Of a stretch of DNA of 38,311 nucleotides, positions 33,383-38,311 are shown piece after piece. Within the stretch, counting starts at the first letter, position 1; each line of letters starts with the position of its first letter. The notes under the pieces are model-generated. The model ran no database searches, was not told the DNA's origin, and was given only the letters and a program-made list of their open reading frames with translations. The position numbers were made by a program, and so were the translations under genes. The stretch is from Arthrobacter sp. E3 (GTDB lineage Bacteria; Actinomycetota; Actinomycetes; Actinomycetales; Micrococcaceae). Location of the stretch: the NCBI RefSeq assembly GCF_017353415.1, contig NZ_JAFMPX010000034.1:1-38311 (forward strand), in the 5' to 3' direction.

Positions 33383-34784
33383 CTATGGTGGGCTCAACGC
33401 CGTGATCCGCTGCAAGCCTTTGATCAGGAGTTGCACCTCTGGTGCCGTGGAGGCTAGATGCAGGGTGGTTTGGCGGGCGTGGGTGGCGATCTTCCCGCCG
33501 ATTTCAAAGAGCCGGACCCGGAGCTTCTTCGGTTCCCAACGCCGGGGCTTCTTGTCGGTGAAAGCAATCATTTGGGTCCAGGCCATGATCTCAGCGGCGA
33601 GCATGACCACATGGCACCAGAGCTCGTTGCCAGCGAAGGCTTTCAGCGGAAGGTTCGCCAATCCGGTGTCCTTGGCATTACGGATACGGTCCTCACACCG
33701 GGCCCGTAAACGGTGGCGGACTTCCAAAGCAGCCAGCTGGCCCTTTTCCTGGTTCGTCGCGATCGCCGTGTACCGGTTCCCGTCAATGTCGGTAATCCGC
33801 AACTGCGCACCGACGTGCGGGATTTCCTTGCGCACGATGACTCGCATCCCGTCCGGCCAGGACTTCAAATCCAGCATCCCGGTGATATCGGCAACCCACG
33901 CCCCATCGCGCTCAGTTCCGTTGCTGTCGTAGGCTTTTGGTCCACCCTTTCTTCGGGACCAGCGGGAGAACGTCGGCCACGGCCCCGTGGATGGGGAACC
34001 CGACGGAGTAGGAGAAATTGCGTCCTTTGGCGGTGAGCCAGTCCAAGAACCCGTGCGTGCCTCCAGCGGAGTCGGTGCGGATCATGACCTTCCGTCCCGA
34101 CCGGTACCCCTTGGGAAGTTGCTTCACTGAGTCTTTAACGACTTGGATATGGTCGGCAGCAGTGTTCGAGCCGGCATTGCCAGGACGCAGCAGAGTTGCC
34201 AAGGGTTCCCCTGTGCCCAGGAGGCCGTGGTCAACGAAAGAACACAACGGGTGAAAACCGAACCCCTTCTTCCAAGTTGGGCGGGCGTCTTCCTTCTCGG
34301 AGTGCGAGTTCAGCAACGAGGCGTCCAAATCGATGACCAGAGGGTTCTCCGCACTCACCCCGTGCAGGGGCGAGTCTTTCCCTGCCTGTTCCCACACATG
34401 GGCCCGTGCCGCTGCCCGTGCCTTGTTGATAGCAGCCAACGCCTTCGCTGGTCTCACCTGCGACAAGGTCGTGAAGAATCGGCTGATCGTCGCATCCGAG
34501 GCCACCAACCCATAGACCTCCGACTGATTGCGGAGCCGGTCAACATCCGAGGCGAAGTCACCACCGGTGGCCAGCGACAGCGCCAGATCAGTGAGAATCT
34601 TCCCCGGATCATGGGAAGCGAACGGCTTGCGCCAAGGCTCCAGAGCCTGCGACAAACCAGCCGTGATCCCCGATGCTTTCACCATCGAGGTCAGCAGAAC
34701 ACCACCGGCTTGGGACACGACACCCTCACCGGTGGCATCAACTCGGACAGAGGGGTAAAAACCGGTAAAGTAGTTCACCTGCAA
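33383..34784 (-). pseudogene. IS1380-family transposase with a single-base frameshift
   Basis: The N-terminal frame starts at TTG 34784 (AGGAG 4 nt upstream) and reads VNYFTGFYPSVRVDATGEGV. It continues through VIDLDASLLNSHS (first catalytic Asp) and MIRTDSAGGTHGFLDWL (second Asp), and stops after KGWTKSLRQQRN. The C-terminal frame, ending at 33383, resumes as AYDSNGTERDGAWVADI and includes NELWCHVVMLAAEIMAWTQM. An AAAA run (33935-33938, TTTT on the plus strand) is the point of shift: three A's would restore one frame. Either a recent inactivation or a sequencing error. A GTG at 34847 would extend the N-terminus. Confidence 0.85.
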
Positions 34785-34965
34785 GGTGCTCCTGAAACTA
34801 TGTAGAAAATGTTGTGTGGTAACTACATTTTCCCACGTCAGAGGCACCTTTCAGGCTTTAATTACGCGGCCCGGTCACACCGCCATGAAATCTCGAGGTT
34901 AGCGTTTCGACTTGGTTTTGGCGTTACCTTCGTCGTATCCGTATGGCTAGCGAAGGGCGTGCATC

Positions 34966-36177
34966 ATGGATATGACAGTTATCGGGATTGGTGAGCTGGT
35001 GGTGGTGGCTCTGGAAGCGGCGGGCTACAAGGCGTCGACGATTCTTGAATACAGGAAATAGCTTCGTCGCTTTGAGTTGCTTGCCAGGAGACAGTATGGC
35101 CTCTATACCGTGGAGTTGGGTGCTGAGTTTGCTTCAATGACCACGAGCCCGCGGACCGGCAGGTTCAGTGACCAGCGCCGTAAGTCGTATGGCCGGTTGG
35201 TGAGGTTGCTTGATTCGTACGTTTTGACCGGTTCGGTGGATCTTTCCATGGTGCCGCGAGGTGGTGGCAAGGCTGCTCCGCGGTCCGAGGAGCTTGGCTG
35301 TCTGCTGGCCCGCTGGTCAGTTGAAATGGGGCAGCGCGGGCTGGCGGTGAACACCCGGGCCTCTTATGACCGCGAGGCTCGCGGGTATCTTCTCTATCTG
35401 GAGGGCCAAGGTGTGACGTCGCTTCGGGAAGCCGGGGGTGCCAGCGTTCTGGGGTTCCTTGAATCGTTGCGGGGGCGCTGGGCTGAATCTTCGATGTGGT
35501 CGGCGGTCATCAATCTGAGGGCCTTCCTGAAATTCCTGGACCGCGACGACCTGCAAGAGGCTCTGGACTTGGCTAACGCTAAACGGCACCACGGAATCAT
35601 TCCCAGCTTGGGCGATGAAGATGACCAGGCTGTTCTCCAGGCTTGCACCGGGGGCCTGATCGCGGCCCGGGATGCTGCCATCACGTTGCTGGCGTTGGTG
35701 ACGGGCCTGCGTGCGTGCGACCTGATCGCCCTGCGGCTAAGTGACATCAACTGGCGTGATTCGACGATCGGGATCGTGCAGCAAAAAACGGGCAACCCGC
35801 TGACGCTTCCCCTGCTGCCGGCGATCGCTGAAAGGCTTGCGGAGTATGTCCTCACCATGCGTCCCGATGTCGGTAACGACCACGTGTTCTTGCGTTCCGT
35901 CGCACCCCACACTGAGTTCTCGGACCACTCGTCCATCTATGACGTGACCAGGCGAACCTTCAGTGCGGCAGGAACGGGCCGCTCGAAGGTCGGGACGAGG
36001 TTGCTGCGCCACAACGCCGCTACCAGACTTCTGCGTGCGGGAACCCCGTTGCCGACGATCGCGGCAGTGCTGGGTCATGCGGGCCCGGAATCCACCAACG
36101 CGTATCTCGCCACCGACACCGAGCACATGCGTGCGTGCGTCCTCCCGCTTCCGGTGCTGCAGGGAGCCGGACAATGA
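34966..36177 (+). pseudogene. RIT tyrosine recombinase A, in-frame amber codon near N-terminus
   Basis: The frame opens at ATG 34966 (MDMTVIGIGELVVVALEAAG...ILEYRK), meets TAG at 35059-35061, and goes on as LRRFELLARRQYGLYTVELG with no shift. Past the stop, TTG 35077 could restart a 366-aa protein with the SAM-like and catalytic domains. In that numbering the catalytic residues are Arg212 (TGLRACD), Lys237 (QQKTG), Arg311-His312 (RLLRHNAAT), His334 (LGHA) and Tyr343 (NAYLA). The first His of the usual HxxR box is Arg308. Whether enough N-terminal domain remains for function is uncertain. The ATGA overlap couples it to the next gene. Confidence 0.8.
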
Positions 36178-37133
36178 ACGGGCCCCGATTCACCAGCTCG
36201 TTTGCCCCCGACCTCGAGCGATACCTGGCTTTCAAGGAAAGCATGGGCATCCACGGCAGCGCCAGGGTTGCGTCCTTGCGGAGCTTCGACAGCTACTGCG
36301 TCGAACATTCCCTGGAGAACGTTGACCGGGCCACCGTTGAAGACTGGGTTTCTTCCCGGATAGCATGCCTCCCGAACGGCAGCCGGTCGTGGATGTCATA
36401 CATCAGGGACTTCGGCCGGTGGGAACGGCTCAATGGTGATGAGGACGCCTATGTCCTCTCTGACCAGTGGAGATCCGATCTGGTCCGCCCGCAGCCATAC
36501 CTGCTGACGACCGAGGAGATCACCAGGTTCTTTGACGCCGCGACACAGTTGGAAACCAGGTCCCCGTGGAGATGGCAGGGGTCCGCGTTCTTCGCCCTCA
36601 TGCATTCGTGCGGGTTGCGCACCTGCGAGGCGCGAGAGTTGGAACCGGGGGACGTGAACCTGGCCGAGGGCATCATCGACGTGCTCTGGTCCAAGGGAAA
36701 CCGCAGCCGGTGGCTTCCGATCACCGATCAGATCATTGACGTTCTGGCTGATTGCGACCGGGCCTCCCGGGACGTCTTCGGCAACAAGCGGGCGACCTTC
36801 TTCGTTTCCTCCACCGGCACCCCGGTACGGCCGGAGGCAGTTGGGACCGCGTTCCGCAGGGTCTGGGACCAAGCCGGACTGCCGCAGCACCTTGGAGGGA
36901 AACAACCCATTCCCTATTCTTTCCGTCACCACTTTGCCTATGCCAACATCGAACGCTGGATGGCCGAAGGCACCGATGTCAACGCCATGCTGCCCTACCT
37001 GTCCCGCTACATGGGCCACGCCTCACTGGCGAGCACCTACTACTACATCCATACATCCCCGGATTTCATGAGCGGCTACGCCGACATCGTCCGTGAAGGC
37101 CAGGGAATTCTGCCCGAGGTGGGATTCGAATGA
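36174..37133 (+). CDS. RIT tyrosine recombinase B
   Basis: 319 aa from ATG 36174, chosen because it overlaps the previous stop as ATGA. An N-terminal SAM-like domain covers about residues 10-95, and the catalytic domain follows. Visible active-site residues: Arg149 (SCGLRTCEA), Lys174 ([10 protein letters not shown]), Arg251-His252 (PYSFRHHFA), His282 (MGHAS) and a Tyr in STYYYIH (289-291). The first box-II position is Tyr248 where His is usual. Intact. Confidence 0.9.
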   Translation: MNGPRFTSSFAPDLERYLAFKESMGIHGSARVASLRSFDSYCVEHSLENVDRATVEDWVSSRIACLPNGSRSWMSYIRDFGRWERLNGDEDAYVLSDQWRSDLVRPQPYLLTTEEITRFFDAATQLETRSPWRWQGSAFFALMHSCGLRTCEARELEPGDVNLAEGIIDVLWSKGNRSRWLPITDQIIDVLADCDRASRDVFGNKRATFFVSSTGTPVRPEAVGTAFRRVWDQAGLPQHLGGKQPIPYSFRHHFAYANIERWMAEGTDVNAMLPYLSRYMGHASLASTYYYIHTSPDFMSGYADIVREGQGILPEVGFE

Positions 37134-38170
37134 AACGCAACAGCGGCACCGACACCCCGAATTTTTGGGGATACGCCCGGAACTACCTGCACGAGTACAT
37201 GCCCCGGGCCAGGAACTTGTCCCCGAAGACCGTTGAGGCCTACCGGATTTCCCTGGAATGCTTCGTGGGCTACCTCGTTGACGAACAACAGATCCAGCGC
37301 AAGGACGTCGGCTTTGACCATTTCGAACGGAAATTCCTCAAAGCCTGGGTGATCTGGATGCGCGAGACCAAGAACTACCAGCCAAAGACGGTGGGCCTGC
37401 GCCTGACCGCGATCAAGGCATTTCTGCGCTACGCCTCCCAAGAAGACCTCCGACTGGTGGCCTTGCACGAGGCTGCCAAGGCGCTCAAGGCCCCTGCCGC
37501 GCCCATGAAACCCATCGACTACCTACAGGTAGACGCGACCAAGGCGCTCCTTGCCGCCTTCACTGGTTCCACCCCGAAGTCGCGACGCAACCGCATGCTC
37601 CTGATCCTGCTCTACGAGTCCGCGGCACGCGTCAGCGAGATCACCGCACTGACCCTCGGGGACCTCAACCTGGTGAAACCCGCGCACCTGACACTGACCG
37701 GGAAAGGGAACAAGAGCCGCGTGGTACCTCTGGGCGACAGGACGGTCGACCACCTGCACGTCTACCTGGAGGAGTTCCATCCCCGGCATGCGGCCCTGCC
37801 GGCAACACGTCCGCTGTTCAACAGCCTGCACCAGGGTGAACCGACCCGGCTTTCCGAAGACAGCGTCACGGAGATCCTCAAGAAGGCCGGGAACACCGCC
37901 CGGAGCTCCTGTCCTGCAATCCCGGCCAGGCTGTATTGCCACATGCTGCGCAAGACCAAGGCGATGGACCTTTACAAACAAGGGATCCCGCTGCCGATCA
38001 TCATGCAACTACTCGGACACGAAAGCATGAGCACCACCTCGGCGTTCTACGCCTTCGCAACCTTGGACATGATGAAAGCAGCCATGAGCAAGGCAGCTCC
38101 CGGTATCAGTGAGGCAACCATGGAATGGCTCAGTGAGGAAAACCTGCAGAAGCTCTACACTCTCCGATAA
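37130..38170 (+). CDS. RIT tyrosine recombinase C
   Basis: 346 aa. Overlaps the previous gene by 4 nt (ATGA). SAM-like N-terminal domain with the [19 protein letters not shown] pattern, then the catalytic domain: Arg167 ([11 protein letters not shown]), Lys192 or Lys195 ([12 protein letters not shown]), His271-x2-Arg274 (CHMLRKTKA), His297 (LLGHES) and Tyr307 (SAFYAF). It alone of the three keeps the full canonical HxxR box, so it may be the most competent of the set. It ends 6 nt before the candidate end repeat. Confidence 0.92.
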   Translation: MKRNSGTDTPNFWGYARNYLHEYMPRARNLSPKTVEAYRISLECFVGYLVDEQQIQRKDVGFDHFERKFLKAWVIWMRETKNYQPKTVGLRLTAIKAFLRYASQEDLRLVALHEAAKALKAPAAPMKPIDYLQVDATKALLAAFTGSTPKSRRNRMLLILLYESAARVSEITALTLGDLNLVKPAHLTLTGKGNKSRVVPLGDRTVDHLHVYLEEFHPRHAALPATRPLFNSLHQGEPTRLSEDSVTEILKKAGNTARSSCPAIPARLYCHMLRKTKAMDLYKQGIPLPIIMQLLGHESMSTTSAFYAFATLDMMKAAMSKAAPGISEATMEWLSEENLQKLYTLR

Positions 38171-38269
38171 TCACCAAAACGCTAAGGGTTCGCGATGTAA
38201 TAACTTGTAATTTTGGTTTATGTCCGGCCAGGACTGTGTTAAGGACGCTGATCCATCAGCGTGGGATTG

Positions 38270-38311
38270 TTACGCAGTGGCGTGCGGGGCGAGGGTGTAG
38301 TTCCAGTCGCC
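38270..38311 (-). pseudogene. C-terminal end of an ISAzo13-like transposase (runs off window)
   Basis: The last 14 codons read GDWNYTLAPHATA then TAA on the minus strand. GDWNYT followed by a short tail is the usual C-terminus of ISAzo13-family transposases (…FHGDWNYTI…). Only this end lies in the window, so intactness cannot be judged. The 38186-38269 stretch between it and the RIT end holds nothing that I recognise. Confidence 0.55.

Larger units (their letters stand above)
34899..38185 (+). mobile_element. RIT (recombinase-in-trio) element
   Basis: Three tyrosine recombinase genes, all on the plus strand and joined by ATGA overlaps, are the defining feature of RIT elements. TTAGCGTTT at 34899-34907 and AAACGCTAA at 38177-38185 are inverted copies close outside the first and third gene and are candidate end sites. 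The resulting length, about 3.3 kb, fits the family. The exact ends are not established. The 34908-34965 leader has AAGGG ahead of ATG 34966 and no other gene. Confidence 0.8.

Noticed and set aside
33200-34900. Terminal inverted repeats of the IS1380 element
   Set aside because: I compared both flanks and found only short shared pieces (such as GGCGGT), not enough to set the ends.
1-38311. tRNA, rRNA, riboswitch or CRISPR loci
   Set aside because: I saw no cloverleaf, rRNA stretch, known riboswitch core or spacer-repeat array on either strand, though small RNAs could be missed by eye.

Overview
This is a high-GC Gram-positive chromosome segment. The actinobacterial signs are SufS paired with the scaffold SufU, a class-E-like LAxTG sorting signal, DUF4012 and VanZ proteins, many GTG/TTG starts, and strong hairpin terminators. 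The overall look is of an Arthrobacter-like member of the Micrococcaceae. That genus guess is inference from gene content and style, not a search result.

Layout. (1) 1-11.5 kb: the end of a secreted PKD-repeat protein, a membrane-anchored protein, a flippase plus sulfotransferase pair, a phosphoesterase, a sufS-sufU pair, an unrecognised membrane protein overlapping a Nudix hydrolase, a VanZ-like protein and a cell-wall-anchored protein. (2) 11.7-21.4 kb, minus strand, high GC: the conserved half of an exopolysaccharide or capsule locus. It holds a DUF4012 protein, UDP-glucose 6-dehydrogenase, an initiating sugar-1-phosphate transferase, a fused chain-length/BY-kinase, GDP-L-fucose synthase, GDP-mannose 4,6-dehydratase and a WbuB/WcaI-like glycosyltransferase. 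(3) 21.4-29.5 kb, plus strand, clearly more AT-rich: the variable half. It holds two hexapeptide acyltransferases, three glycosyltransferases, a second flippase, a pyruvyl transferase and a Wzy-type polymerase. (4) 29.5-34.85 kb: an insertion-sequence graveyard with ISL3, IS21, integrase-type and IS1380 remnants and one apparently intact IS with about 109-bp inverted repeats nested inside an older transposase. (5) 34.9-38.2 kb: three overlapping tyrosine recombinase genes forming a RIT (recombinase-in-trio) element. A scrap of an ISAzo13-like transposase follows at the window end.

How the genes fit. Ugd makes UDP-glucuronate, and Gmd plus GDP-fucose synthase make GDP-L-fucose. The polyprenyl phosphotransferase starts the repeat unit, and the glycosyltransferases extend it. 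The acyl- and pyruvyl-transferases decorate it, and possibly the sulfotransferase does too. A flippase exports it, Wzy polymerises it, and the Wzz/BY-kinase sets chain length. Glucuronate and pyruvate ketals would make the polymer acidic.

Most notable items: the RIT element with an in-frame amber codon near the start of its first recombinase; an unrecognised transmembrane protein/Nudix pair with an 8-nt gene overlap; a perfect 58-bp palindrome at 10807-10864; a sharp base-composition break at about 21.4 kb; and the nested IS structure, with 24-bp spaced repeats and IS ends shared with an IS21-type remnant.
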